A DNA stretch of 64,000 nucleotides from Stigmatella aurantiaca DW4/3-1 (GTDB lineage Bacteria; Myxococcota; Myxococcia; Myxococcales; Myxococcaceae): positions 1,879,501 to 1,943,500 of the forward strand of contig NC_014623.1 in the NCBI RefSeq assembly GCF_000165485.1, written 5' to 3'. The position numbers and the translations under genes are program-made. This document shows, in pieces, positions 52,336 to 61,749 of the stretch. The notes beneath the pieces are model-generated. The model was not told where the DNA came from and made no database searches. It saw nothing but the letters and a program-made list of their open reading frames with translations. Position 1 is the first letter of the stretch, and each line of letters starts with the position of its first letter.

Positions 52336-55300
52336 AGGCGAACGCTCAAGTGACTCATCGGACCGGGATGCCCATCGCGATCATCGGTGCCTCCTGTCTG
52401 GTCGCGGGCGCTGAGACGCCCGCCCAGCTCTGGGAGCACCTCTCCAGCGGCATCCCCCGGTTCTCCGAGGTCCCTTCCTCCCGCTTCAACTGGAAGAACT
52501 TCTACAGCAACAACCCGGCGGACACGGACAAGGGCGCCGTGTGGCGCGGCTCCTTCTTCAAGGACATGGAGCTGCCGTGGCGGGAGTACAAGATCGGGCC
52601 CAAGATGCTCGACGATCTGCACCGGATCGAGCTCTACACCGTGGAGGCCGTGCGCCGGGCGCTCGTCGATGCCCGCCTGATGGAGCGCCCCTTTCCGAGG
52701 GAGCGGACCGCCGTCATCATGGGCGGCTCGGAGATGGGCTTCGACTTCCGGATCGTCCATCCCTATCTCTGGCACATGCCGCAGATGGTCGAGGCCGTCC
52801 AGCAGGCGCTGGAGAAGCAGGACCTGTCCGCGGAGACTCGCGCGCGCATTCTCGAAGAGGCGACTCAAGCCCTGACCGGGGTCGGTCACCGGGACATTAC
52901 CCGTGGCTCCGTGTCCGGCATGAGTCTGGCCTTGGGCCGGGCCTGCTCGCTGTTCGACCTGAAGGGGCCTCACTATGTGGTGAACTCCGCTTGTGCCTCC
53001 GTGCTCGCCGCGCTCGAGCACGCGGTCAAGGGTCTGGTGCTGGGGGATTACGATGTCGCGCTGGTGGGAGGCACCAGTCCGTATCTGTCGCCCGCCCCCT
53101 TCGTCACGTTCGAGCGCATGCAGCTCCTCACCCGGGATGAGCATCCCCGCCCCTTCGATGCGGATGCCAGCGGCACCCTCCTGGGAGAGGGGGTCGGCTT
53201 TCTGGCGCTGCGGCGGCTCGACGAGGCGATCCAGGCTGGAGACTCGATCCTCGGTGTCATCCGGGGGATCGGTGGTGCGAATGAAGGCCGCCGGGGCGCG
53301 CTGATCAGCCCTCCGGATGAAGCGCAGCGTCTGGCGGCGCGCCGCGCGTACGCTCAGGCGGGGTACGGCCCCGAAACCGTGCAGTACCTCGAGTGCCACG
53401 CCAATGGCGTCGAGTTCCTGGAGGCGTCCGAGCTTTCCTCCATGGCCCAGGTGTTCGGTGGCCGTCCGCCAAAGAGTCTGACGATTGGCTCCACCAAGAA
53501 CATGGCCGGCTACCTTCAGTCAGCCGCCGTGATTCCCGGGCTCATGCGCACCTTGATGGCCCTGAAGCACCGGACGCTTCCGGCTCAGGCGCATGTGCGA
53601 AAACCACGCGCCGAGCTGCGTGCTGACGGGACGCCCTTTCGTCTTCTCTCGGAGCCGCTCTCGTGGGATGCGCCCGCGGGGGGAGTGCCTCGCCGGGCAG
53701 GCGTCAACTCGCTGGCCATGGGCGGGCAGGCCTATCACCTCACGCTGGAGGAGTACGTCCCGGAGTACCACGCCCGGCTCGTGGCGGAGAGCAAGCCCCT
53801 GGCGGAGCGGGAGCCGGTGGCCGTCGTGGCGTTCGGTGCCCTGGCTCCGGGGGCCAAGGACAGCGATACCTTCTTCCAGAACATCCTGGAGAAGAAGGAT
53901 CAGATCGTGCGGATCCCACGGGAACGCTTCGATATCGACCGGTACTTCGATGCGGGCGGCGCCATGGGGAAGATCTATTGCCCCCTGGGTGGCTTCATCC
54001 GGGACTTCCGCTTCGACGCCCAGGCGTTCCGAGTGCCTCCCACGCTGGTCGCGCAGCTGGACCGGACCCACTTGTACGCGCTGACCGCGGCCGCCGAGGC
54101 GCTACGGAAGACGAACTCCCCGCAGAAGGTTCCGGAGCGGACGGCGGTCTTCATGGCGGACATGCCGGGGCGCCTCCGCGAGCGCCAGGTCGACCTGCGC
54201 GTCGGCTATACGGAGATGGACGCAGCACTCCGGAAGACGCTCCAGTCCCAAGGGCTTTCGCAGGCGGTGGTGGATGCCGTCTCGAGCGATGCCGAGCGGA
54301 AGTTCAAGAAGGACTTCGAGCCGTTGACGCCCTACACCCTGGCCGGATACGCGGGCAGCTCGGAGGCGGCGCTCATCGCCCATCTGTATGGTTTCAAGGG
54401 GCCCACCGGGACCTTCGAGAGCACGTGTGCCTCCTCCCTGGCGGCCATCGAGGCCGCTGTGACGAGCCTTCAGCTCGGCGACGTGGACACCGTGCTGGCC
54501 GGAGGTGCCTTCGCCGACCTGACACCCGAGCTGTACACCGTCAACTGCACGTTCCGGGGAATGAGTGAGAGCGGAAGCCGCCCCTTCGATGCGGGAGCCT
54601 CGGGCTTCATCCCCGGTGAGGGCGCGGGGGTTCTGGTCCTCAAGCGGTTGAAGGATGCGGAGCGCGACGGCGACCGCATCTTCGGGGTGATCAAAGGGGT
54701 TGGGTCCTCCAGCGATGGCAAGGGCAAGTCCTTGCTTGCCCCCAATCCCGTGGGGCAGCAACTGGCGGTCCAGCGGGCTTTGCAGCGGTCCGGGGTGTCC
54801 CCCTCGTCGCTCCAGTACATCGCGTGTCACGGGACGGCGACGCCGGTGGGGGATTACACCGAGGTCTCCACCTATACCGAGGTCATGGCGGGGCAGCCGG
54901 TCGGCTCCGTGGGCATTGGCTCGGTCAAGTCGATGATTGGCCACCTGCACTCCGCTGCCGGGGTCATCAATGTCGTCAAGATGCTCAAGAGCCTCGAGCA
55001 CAAGACCCTGCCGCCGCAGATCAACTGCGAGCGCCCCAACCCCGACATCAAGTGGGCGGAGATCCCGGTCACGGTGATCACGGAGCAGAAACCTTGGCCT
55101 GCTCCGGCCCAGGGAGGGCCCCGCCGGGCGGGCGTCAGTGCCTTCGGGATGGGGGGCACCAATTATCACCTCATCCTCGAAGAGTACCTGGGCAAGCCGG
55201 AGGCTCAGGGGGATGACCGGTCTGCGCACCCCATGCTGGACTCGGTGGTGGAGCGCACCACGGAGTCACTGGTGGCCGTGAGGGAATTGCGGCTCGAGAC

Positions 55301-56165
55301 CGACCGATACCTCGAGGAGCACCGGATTGACGGGGTGGCGGTCCTGCCCGGCACCTTCGGAATGGAGATGATGGCGGAGGCGGCCTTGCTCCTGAAGCCA
55401 GGGCTGCACGTGGCGGGACTGAAGGACGTTCAGTTCCATCAGGCCGCCAAGGTGTGGGCTGAGCGTCCCACCCGGCTCCTCATTACGGCCCGCGCTGGGA
55501 AGGGCACCGTCGCGGGGCTCGTTCCCATCGAGGTTCTGGTCGAGACGGAGGTCCGGCCACGCCCGGACGTGAAGCCGCTCCGCCGGAAGCTTTACACGGC
55601 GATGGTGCTTCTCTCGCCCGCCCAGAGCGTTCCTCCGCAGGTGGAGCCAGCGGCCGCGGGGCTGTTCACGGCCGCGGACCGGCGGGACATGCGGCCGATC
55701 TACAACCGCACGGATGACGTGTACTTCGGTCCCATGATGCAGGGCTGCCGGTACATGCGGTTCCTCTCGGGAACCCAGATGGCCGCGTGGGTGGTGCAGG
55801 CGAAGACCGACGGGCTGTTCTCCTTCAGCAAGGCGCCTCGGATGCAGGTCGCGCCGCTGGCGCTCGACTCCCTGCACCACGCGGGTGGGCTGATCGCCTA
55901 TTACCAGCACGAGTGTGTCGTGCTGCCGGCAGGAGCCGACGACATCCGGTTCTACGAGCGCCTCCCCGAGGGCAAGGAGATCTGCGTCCTGAGTACCTAT
56001 CAGGGCGCCTCGGACACCCTCGCCAGGGTGAGCCTGACGGCTTTCGATCCTGAGAGCCGGAAGATCTATGTGGAGATCAATGGCCTGCGGCTCCTCCTCC
56101 TCAAGAAGATCGGCCCGATGTTGAAGCCGCTGATCGAGGGCAGGGAGGGAGGAGGCCGCTCCTGA
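52332..56165 (+). CDS. KS(degenerate)-KS-DH protein
   Basis: A 1277-aa protein. First KS (about 13-480): Cys221 is present (NSACAS), but the HGTGT block reads 'ECHANGVEF' and the second His is Tyr394 ('NMAGYLQSAA'), so condensation is unlikely. Second KS (about 490-955): Cys699 (ESTCASS), 'ACHGTATPVGD' and 'KSMIGHLHSAAG' are intact. The DH (about 980-1265) has 'EEHRIDGVAVLPG' (His997) and 'ALDSLHHAGG' (Asp1179). The start overlaps the previous stop (ATGA); the frame reading from 52239 would overlap coding sequence and is not needed. It provides a third KS pair and a second DH to the complex. Confidence 0.92.
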   Translation: MKANAQVTHRTGMPIAIIGASCLVAGAETPAQLWEHLSSGIPRFSEVPSSRFNWKNFYSNNPADTDKGAVWRGSFFKDMELPWREYKIGPKMLDDLHRIELYTVEAVRRALVDARLMERPFPRERTAVIMGGSEMGFDFRIVHPYLWHMPQMVEAVQQALEKQDLSAETRARILEEATQALTGVGHRDITRGSVSGMSLALGRACSLFDLKGPHYVVNSACASVLAALEHAVKGLVLGDYDVALVGGTSPYLSPAPFVTFERMQLLTRDEHPRPFDADASGTLLGEGVGFLALRRLDEAIQAGDSILGVIRGIGGANEGRRGALISPPDEAQRLAARRAYAQAGYGPETVQYLECHANGVEFLEASELSSMAQVFGGRPPKSLTIGSTKNMAGYLQSAAVIPGLMRTLMALKHRTLPAQAHVRKPRAELRADGTPFRLLSEPLSWDAPAGGVPRRAGVNSLAMGGQAYHLTLEEYVPEYHARLVAESKPLAEREPVAVVAFGALAPGAKDSDTFFQNILEKKDQIVRIPRERFDIDRYFDAGGAMGKIYCPLGGFIRDFRFDAQAFRVPPTLVAQLDRTHLYALTAAAEALRKTNSPQKVPERTAVFMADMPGRLRERQVDLRVGYTEMDAALRKTLQSQGLSQAVVDAVSSDAERKFKKDFEPLTPYTLAGYAGSSEAALIAHLYGFKGPTGTFESTCASSLAAIEAAVTSLQLGDVDTVLAGGAFADLTPELYTVNCTFRGMSESGSRPFDAGASGFIPGEGAGVLVLKRLKDAERDGDRIFGVIKGVGSSSDGKGKSLLAPNPVGQQLAVQRALQRSGVSPSSLQYIACHGTATPVGDYTEVSTYTEVMAGQPVGSVGIGSVKSMIGHLHSAAGVINVVKMLKSLEHKTLPPQINCERPNPDIKWAEIPVTVITEQKPWPAPAQGGPRRAGVSAFGMGGTNYHLILEEYLGKPEAQGDDRSAHPMLDSVVERTTESLVAVRELRLETDRYLEEHRIDGVAVLPGTFGMEMMAEAALLLKPGLHVAGLKDVQFHQAAKVWAERPTRLLITARAGKGTVAGLVPIEVLVETEVRPRPDVKPLRRKLYTAMVLLSPAQSVPPQVEPAAAGLFTAADRRDMRPIYNRTDDVYFGPMMQGCRYMRFLSGTQMAAWVVQAKTDGLFSFSKAPRMQVAPLALDSLHHAGGLIAYYQHECVVLPAGADDIRFYERLPEGKEICVLSTYQGASDTLARVSLTAFDPESRKIYVEINGLRLLLLKKIGPMLKPLIEGREGGGRS

Positions 56166-56203
56166 CCGCCCCGGAGGAACGGTTCCATGCCGCCCCTGCC
56201 GAT

Positions 56204-56998
56204 GTGTTCCTGGCCGGGGGCCAGCGTGTCACCGTCGTGGCGGTGCCGCTGGCTTCCGTGCGCGAGGCCTGGGAGGCCTCTCCTCGGGGAACGATCTCCG
56301 AGGTCCTGACCCAGGCCGAGGTGGCCGTGAGCGGGATGCATCACATTTTCGAGAGGAGGGTGTCTCACCTCGCTGGCCGGATCGCGGCGAAGTTCGCCCT
56401 GGTCCATGCACTGCGTGCCCGTGGATATCCACTGGAGGCGCGTAACATCGGGATCACCCAGAGGATGGCGGGACCCGAGGAGGGGCGTCCGGTGGTTCAG
56501 CTTCCGGCCGGAGTGCCCGCCTGTGATCTATCGATCACCCACTCCCATGCGCTGGCGGTGGCCATCGTCGCGGAGAGGGGACGCGTGGGCGCGGATCTGG
56601 AGCGGGTGAGCCCGAGATCGGCAGCGCTGCTCGATGAGGCGTTCACCGAGGCAGAGCAGGATTGGCTCTCCCGGTGCGAGCTGCTCCAGGGCCGGACGCC
56701 GGACGAGCGGTGGAACCTGGGCTGGTGCATCAAGGAGGCCCTGGTGAAGTGCACGGGGCACGGCCTGCGGGCGTCCCTCCAGCAGGTCACCTTCTCGGGC
56801 TGGACGGAGCAGGGCCCCATTGCCGCCCCCCTTCCCTGGCTGACGGATGCGCCGGGAGCGCTGGCCCGGCGCATCACGTTGCACAGCGATGGGGCGGGCT
56901 CAGGCGCCGTGACAGGGTTGCTGGCATTGGGCCGTGGGTATGCGTTCGCGGCGCTGCATCATTTGGACGAGGGCCGTGCTCCGGAGTTCGTGACATGA
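56204..56998 (+). CDS. 4'-phosphopantetheinyl transferase (Sfp/PfaE type)
   Basis: A 264-aa PPTase that would move phosphopantetheine from CoA to the cluster ACPs. The magnesium and CoA motifs are seen: 'SITHSHALAVAIVAERGRVG' followed by ADLERV, and 'WNLGWCIKEALVKCTGHGLR' (the WxxKEA core). The start is unsure. GTG 56204 is given, but GGAGGAA at 56173-56179 points at ATG 56187, which is out of frame; coding-like sequence (PEERFHAAPAD) runs upstream from a CTG at 56162 that overlaps the previous stop. Its presence beside ACPs with Thr instead of Ser is notable. Confidence 0.88.
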   Translation: MFLAGGQRVTVVAVPLASVREAWEASPRGTISEVLTQAEVAVSGMHHIFERRVSHLAGRIAAKFALVHALRARGYPLEARNIGITQRMAGPEEGRPVVQLPAGVPACDLSITHSHALAVAIVAERGRVGADLERVSPRSAALLDEAFTEAEQDWLSRCELLQGRTPDERWNLGWCIKEALVKCTGHGLRASLQQVTFSGWTEQGPIAAPLPWLTDAPGALARRITLHSDGAGSGAVTGLLALGRGYAFAALHHLDEGRAPEFVT

Positions 56999-57855
56999 AC
57001 GGTTTTGAACCGCACCTGGGGGACGCCACCGTGTCCCAAGGCGTCTGGCGTTTCGAGCGCTCCCTGGACGTCCACTCGGATCCTTACCTGCTGGACCATG
57101 TCGTGGAAGGGCTGCCGGTGTTCCCCGCCGCCTACCTCGTGGGCCTCATGACGCAGGCAGCGCACCGGGTGATGCCGCAGCTCCAGGTGCGCGGCGTGCG
57201 CAACGTCCGGTTCGTGCAGGCAGCGCGTTTCAAGGACAACCGCAGCCTTCAATTCGCCGTCACGGCGCAGCAGCTCGAGACGGAGCCCGGCTGGATCTCT
57301 GTCGGGATCTCCTCCCGCATGGCGCCGCCCCGGGCGGGATTTCCCCCCATCCTCAAGACCCATGCCTCGGGCGAGGTGCTCATGGGCGCGCCGGGAGATT
57401 CCACGGCCCGTTTCCAGCCGCTCCATTTTTCCGGTGCCGCGGACTACGCGGAACTCTATGCGCTGCCCAAGGAGATCCAGCACGGGCCTGCATTCCTCGC
57501 GGGGGTGCATTACCGGCGTCCGGCGCGGGACCAACTCCTTGCGGTGGTTGCTCCTCCGGGCCGTCCCCAGCGGCAATGGCAGCCGGCTCCGGATGCGCCG
57601 GGGTGGCCTGCCACGCTGCTCAATGCCATCCTCCACGTGGGTTTCTCTCTCGGCGTGCTGTCCAGGGAGCGGACCGTGCTTCCCCTTGAGTTGGAGTCCG
57701 CCGATCTGCACGCGGTCCCTCGAGGTGAGGTCCAGGTCTTTGCCCGGTTGAAGGCGGCCCGCGAGGGAAGGCAGGTCTTTCACGTGGCCTCGTGGGACAC
57801 TCAGGGAAGGCCCGTCGGGGTCTTCAGAGGGTTCTCCGTCCAGGAAGTTCCCTGA
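56995..57855 (+). CDS. Stand-alone hotdog dehydratase-like protein
   Basis: A 286-aa protein with the double-hotdog shape of PUFA/PKS dehydratases. The first half has 'LLDHVVEGLPVFPAAYLVG' with His35 in HxxxGxxxxP. In the second half the place of the catalytic Asp is Asn210 ('TLLNAILHVGF'), so it may dehydrate poorly or act as an isomerase or binding partner. ATG overlaps the PPTase stop (ATGA). It is the last gene of the operon; the next gene is convergent 36 bp away. Confidence 0.82.
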   Translation: MNGFEPHLGDATVSQGVWRFERSLDVHSDPYLLDHVVEGLPVFPAAYLVGLMTQAAHRVMPQLQVRGVRNVRFVQAARFKDNRSLQFAVTAQQLETEPGWISVGISSRMAPPRAGFPPILKTHASGEVLMGAPGDSTARFQPLHFSGAADYAELYALPKEIQHGPAFLAGVHYRRPARDQLLAVVAPPGRPQRQWQPAPDAPGWPATLLNAILHVGFSLGVLSRERTVLPLELESADLHAVPRGEVQVFARLKAAREGRQVFHVASWDTQGRPVGVFRGFSVQEVP

Positions 57856-57891
57856 GGCGTTGCTTCGAGCGCCGGTGACGGGAACCGCACC

Positions 57892-59256
57892 CTACTTCGG
57901 TGAGGCGCTCCGCCGGCGCAAGAGCTCGGGGCATGAAGCCGCTTGCGCGAACGAGGAACCAGGCTTGGGCGCATGGCACGTGTCGCAACTGGGCCGGGAC
58001 GACTTGTGGCAAAGCTGGATCGCGCTGACCTCGAAGTTCAGCTGATCGATCTTGGATTGGTTCTGGTGGACCTCGGTATCCGAGTGGAAGTCCAGGTTTC
58101 CTTGGCCCGTCACACCGTGGTTCGGCGCGTCCGCCTTGCCGGCGCACTGGCCTGCCAGTTTGATACCCGAGCGCGTCTGGCTCTCGGTTGTCCGCCAGAC
58201 GACGGCGGCCTTGGCGATTTGAACGTGACCGCCCGTGGTGTTGCCGTCCTGAGAGACGAGGTTCGCCGCGCCGGGGGCGCCCTCCACCGCCGCTCCGTAG
58301 TCCAGGAGACAGCCCGCATCATATGAATCGCCCGGCTTGAGCTCTGACCACTGGTTACCCGTGGCGGTCACACTGCTGACCCGGCAACCCGACCCTTCCG
58401 TCTCGGGAACAGGCTCACAGACCACCTCCGCCGTCGCCTTTCCGCCGCGCCACCAAACGCCAAAGCCCCAGATCGTGTCGGAGCACACGCGCGTGGTGTT
58501 GTCTCCGTGATCGATGGGATTGGAGGACTTGGGGCACGCTTCCAGGTTGGAAGCCGAGGTGGCGGGTGAACCTGGTTTCGTCTCCGCCTGGACGGCCTGG
58601 GCCTCACGCGTATCCACGAAGGTGAACCGGTCCGTGTTCCGGTCATACTTCATGAATTGTCTGTCTGGCTTTTGCCGGCGAATGAACGCGATCTTCGACT
58701 CGAGGGGGGTCGCGCACTGAGGAAACAGCGCCTTCAGCGGCTCCTCGGGAAGGTAGAGCTCCGCGTCCGGAACCACCGGGTCGATGAGAGAGATTTCACA
58801 GGTTCCGGGCCTGAACTCGAACCGCGCGACGATGGATTGATAATCCACCGGCTTCCCGTTGATCGTCCCCGTCACGTCGACGAGCGCGAACTGTTTGAGA
58901 GGGGCCTTGGGATCGTACGGGTGATCCTTGATGAAGTTCGCCCCGGCCTGGAACGCCAATTGAGGGGAGCCCTCCGCGCGGGAGATGCGGAAGTGTCCCG
59001 CGATGTCCGCCCGCTTGCGTTGGAGGAGCCGCTCGAATTCCGTCGCCGTGTCCAAGGGGGGCGTCGCCAGTTTTGCTTGGAGGAGAATCTCGTCCTGTGG
59101 AAGTGCCTGGTCGAGGCCCTGGTACGCCGAGGAAAGCACCTGCTCCAGCGTTGCCGGTTGGCCGATGTCCACGCTTGGCTCGGCGGCGTAGTTACAAGCC
59201 CCGGCGGCGACCCCGAGTCCAACTCCGAGAAAGAGCACTGAGCGGGAAGGAAGCAT
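57892..59256 (-). CDS. Exported protein with single CxxCH motif, unknown function
   Basis: A 454-aa protein starting at ATG 59256 (AGGAA 8 bp upstream). A signal sequence with a possible lipobox (GVAAGAC) anchors or exports it. I do not recognise a family. It has eight or more Cys residues, including 'CSDTIWGFGVWW', 'SYDAGCLLDYGA' and the C-terminal 'CDTCHAPKPG', a single haem c motif. No cytochrome fold is otherwise evident, so CxxCH may be a metal or disulfide site. It is convergent with the megasynthase operon and divergent from the golvesin-domain gene; the 190-bp gap to that gene is AT-rich and promoter-like. Confidence 0.68.
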   Translation of the reverse strand: MLPSRSVLFLGVGLGVAAGACNYAAEPSVDIGQPATLEQVLSSAYQGLDQALPQDEILLQAKLATPPLDTATEFERLLQRKRADIAGHFRISRAEGSPQLAFQAGANFIKDHPYDPKAPLKQFALVDVTGTINGKPVDYQSIVARFEFRPGTCEISLIDPVVPDAELYLPEEPLKALFPQCATPLESKIAFIRRQKPDRQFMKYDRNTDRFTFVDTREAQAVQAETKPGSPATSASNLEACPKSSNPIDHGDNTTRVCSDTIWGFGVWWRGGKATAEVVCEPVPETEGSGCRVSSVTATGNQWSELKPGDSYDAGCLLDYGAAVEGAPGAANLVSQDGNTTGGHVQIAKAAVVWRTTESQTRSGIKLAGQCAGKADAPNHGVTGQGNLDFHSDTEVHQNQSKIDQLNFEVSAIQLCHKSSRPSCDTCHAPKPGSSFAQAASCPELLRRRSASPK

Positions 59257-59446
59257 GTGGTATTTCCTGGTTAGTGTTAATTTCAAGAATAAGCCGCGCT
59301 CTTGGAATTTGTAAAGAGAATCGCGGTCGCGAGAAAACGCCGAGCGGATGAGGCGGCCGTCGAGGCTGTTCGCTCTTGAAGACCGTCAAAAACGGATTTT
59401 AAGTATATTCCGGTTAAGCGATTTTCTTTCTTCCGGGAGTCTATGC

Positions 59447-60886
59447 ATGCGCGCGTCGTGGAGAGCCACCCTGAGGGCGGTGATGTTGGGTGCGGTGTTG
59501 GCGGAAGGTGTCGCGACCGCGGAGCCCGCCGCTTCGGAGCCGGTTCAGCGGGTGGAGGTGGGCTCCCAGCGCTGGACGGAGGAGTTGGCCACCGGCGAGG
59601 GCACGGGCGAGCTCGTACACACACGGGACGGGCTGTTGTACGAGCCCTATGCCGTGATGCGCAGGCCCGAGGGATTGAGCCGGCTCACGGGTCTTTACAC
59701 CTTCCCGGTGCGCACCCTGGCGGAGCCCGTGGACACGTTCCGGCCGAGTGTCCAGGCGACGATGGCGCTGGGCATGGGCGTGGAGGTCGACGTGCGTGTG
59801 CGCGTTCCCGGTGGCGCCTGGAGCGAGTGGCGCACCGCCCGCGCGGGTGAGGCCGTGCGTCTGCCTCGGACAGGCACGGAGGTCCAGGTGCGGCTGGCGC
59901 TCGAGGCGGATGAGCACGGCCGAGGCCCCGTGGTGCAGGAGGTGGCGCTGGAAGGGTGGCGAGAGGGAAGTGGCTCCGAGGAGGAGTTCCAGCAAATGGC
60001 GGCCTTGAGCTACCGCGTCTACGCCACCCGCGAGGGACTGGTGGGCGGCACGACGGCCAACGGCCACGTCATCAAGACCAATGACCGCTTCGTGGCGCTG
60101 CCGTCGCGCCGGGGGCTCGCGTCCAATGGGGGCTCTGAGTACCAGGTGCGCGTGTGCTACTCGAAGACGTCGAAGTGCGCGACGACGTCCGTCTGGGACG
60201 TGGGGCCTTGGAATACCAAGGATGACTACTGGAATCCGTCCAGCGTGCGCGAGTCGTGGAAGTCGTTGCCTCAGGGCAAGCCGGAAGCGCAGGCCGCATA
60301 CCAGGACGGCTTCAACGGAGGCCTGGATCAGTTCGGGCGCCGGCCGTCGAATCCCGCGGGCATCGACATCGCGGACGGGACGTTCTGGACCGACCTGGGG
60401 ATGACGAACAATGACTGGGTGGACGTCACGTACCTGTGGACGTCGGGTGGGGGAACGCCCACGGGGCTGGTCATCGACAGCAACAACGCGAACAACGACC
60501 AGGCGAAGGGCTACATCCAGCTGGCGGGCACGAGCTGGGCCTCGTCCACGAACGTGGCGGGCTACTACGGCACCAGCTATCTGGTCTCGCCGGGCGCGGC
60601 GGTGTCCGAACCGGCGACGTTCTGGTTCTACCTGCCTGCGGCGGCCACCAAGACGGTGGATGCGTGGTGGACGGCGGCAACGGACCGCTCGACGGCCGCG
60701 CCCTTCATCGTCGTGAACGCGGCGGGCACGCAGCTGGCGAACGTGAAGGTGAACCAGCAGGTCAACGGCGCCCGGTGGAACACGCTCGGCACGTGGAGTT
60801 TCCCGGCGGGTTGGAACAAGGTCCAGTTGAGCCGCTGGGTCACCGCGGGGACTTATGTCGTCGCGGACGCCATCCAGGTCCGGTGA
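59447..60886 (+). CDS. Secreted golvesin C-terminal domain-like protein
   Basis: A 479-aa exported protein with a signal peptide ([19 protein letters not shown]). The C-terminal ~130 residues match golvesin-type beta-sandwich domains: '[20 protein letters not shown]', '[20 protein letters not shown]' and '[11 protein letters not shown]'. A middle stretch with '[20 protein letters not shown]' and '[15 protein letters not shown]' resembles the wall-active segment often placed before such domains. It may bind or cut polysaccharide; no catalytic site can be assigned. The ATG at 59447 follows GGGAG at 8 bp. Confidence 0.8.
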   Translation: MRASWRATLRAVMLGAVLAEGVATAEPAASEPVQRVEVGSQRWTEELATGEGTGELVHTRDGLLYEPYAVMRRPEGLSRLTGLYTFPVRTLAEPVDTFRPSVQATMALGMGVEVDVRVRVPGGAWSEWRTARAGEAVRLPRTGTEVQVRLALEADEHGRGPVVQEVALEGWREGSGSEEEFQQMAALSYRVYATREGLVGGTTANGHVIKTNDRFVALPSRRGLASNGGSEYQVRVCYSKTSKCATTSVWDVGPWNTKDDYWNPSSVRESWKSLPQGKPEAQAAYQDGFNGGLDQFGRRPSNPAGIDIADGTFWTDLGMTNNDWVDVTYLWTSGGGTPTGLVIDSNNANNDQAKGYIQLAGTSWASSTNVAGYYGTSYLVSPGAAVSEPATFWFYLPAAATKTVDAWWTAATDRSTAAPFIVVNAAGTQLANVKVNQQVNGARWNTLGTWSFPAGWNKVQLSRWVTAGTYVVADAIQVR

Positions 60887-60895
60887 AAGGGGGTT

Positions 60896-60924
60896 AACGG
60901 GAACTTGAGCGCTCCCGCCCGTTT
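60896..60924 (+). terminator. Possible weak terminator
   Basis: AACGGG pairs with CCCGTT about 16 bases later and is followed by TTT. The stem is short and the loop long, so this is only a candidate end for the golvesin-domain message. Confidence 0.25.
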
Positions 60925-61013
60925 TGTCCTGCCAGATTGAGGCGCGGGGTTTAGTCATAGGCGCAGCCGGGCCTGACGGGCGCAGAATGGTGACCGTGGC
61001 CGCTGGGGAACCC

Positions 61014-61703
61014 ATGAACATTGGAATGATCGGTGTAGGGATGATTGGTGGGGTGCTCACCCGGAAGCTGGTGGGCTTGGGCCATCAGGTCTTCGTCGCG
61101 AACTCACGCGGGCCTGGTTCGCTCGGTGATTTCGCCCGTGAGACGGGCGCTCACCCCGTCTCGGTGCGCGAGGCAGCGAAGGCCGGGGAGGTGGTCGTCA
61201 TCACGATTCCACAGAAGGCCGTGCCAAACCTTCCAGAAGACCTGATGGCGGAGACACCCGAGGGGACGGTGATCATCGACACCGGCAACTACTACCCGGT
61301 GCAGCGAGATGGCCGCATCGCGGAGCTCGAGCAGGGCCTGACCGAGAGCGAGTGGGTCCAGAAGCACGTGAAGCGGCCGGTGATCAAAGTGTTCAACAGC
61401 ATCTACTTCGTCAGCTTGCGTGATCGGGGGACGCCCGCAGGCACGCCGAACCGCGTGGCGCTCCCGATCTCCGGAGACGATGCGCGGGCGAAGTCCGTGG
61501 TGATGGCGCTGGTGGACAGCCTCGGCTTCGATCCTGTCGACAACGGGACGCTGAAGGACTCGTGGAGGCAGCAGCCGGGGACCTCCATCTACTGCGAGGA
61601 TCTTCCGGCGGCAGAGGTGAAGCGCCGCCTTGGCGAGATGGGCACGGTCCAGACGCCCCAACACCGCGCGAGCGCCCACGCGAAGCGGGATCTTCCCTGG
61701 TGA
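61014..61703 (+). CDS. NADP/F420 oxidoreductase-like Rossmann protein
   Basis: A 229-aa protein beginning 'MNIGMIGVGMIGGVLTRKLV', the GxGxxG nucleotide site of the NADPH:F420 reductase/coenzyme-F420-type family, followed by 'VFVANSRGPGSLGDFA', 'VVVITIPQKAVPNLPEDL' and 'VKVFNSIYFVSLRD'. Family members reduce small cofactors or ketones with NADPH; the exact substrate is unknown. The ATG at 61014 has GGGGA 6 bp upstream and starts the fold correctly. A strong hairpin follows the stop. Confidence 0.87.
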   Translation: MNIGMIGVGMIGGVLTRKLVGLGHQVFVANSRGPGSLGDFARETGAHPVSVREAAKAGEVVVITIPQKAVPNLPEDLMAETPEGTVIIDTGNYYPVQRDGRIAELEQGLTESEWVQKHVKRPVIKVFNSIYFVSLRDRGTPAGTPNRVALPISGDDARAKSVVMALVDSLGFDPVDNGTLKDSWRQQPGTSIYCEDLPAAEVKRRLGEMGTVQTPQHRASAHAKRDLPW

Positions 61704-61708
61704 GCCGA

Positions 61709-61744
61709 GATGGGGCCCTGCCCTTTCCCCGGGCAGGGCCCATC
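61709..61744. terminator. Strong hairpin between convergent genes
   Basis: GATGGGGCCCTGCCC pairs with GGGCAGGGCCCATC around a 7-base loop (one bulged G). It lies between two convergent genes and could stop transcription from both sides. A short TCTTAAAA follows. Confidence 0.6.
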
Positions 61745-61749
61745 GCGTC

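Noticed and set aside
39279-56165. The known myxobacterial EPA/DHA pfa cluster
   Set aside because: No PfaD-type enoyl reductase and no AGPAT domain are seen; the KS count, C45 fusion and ACP motif differ.
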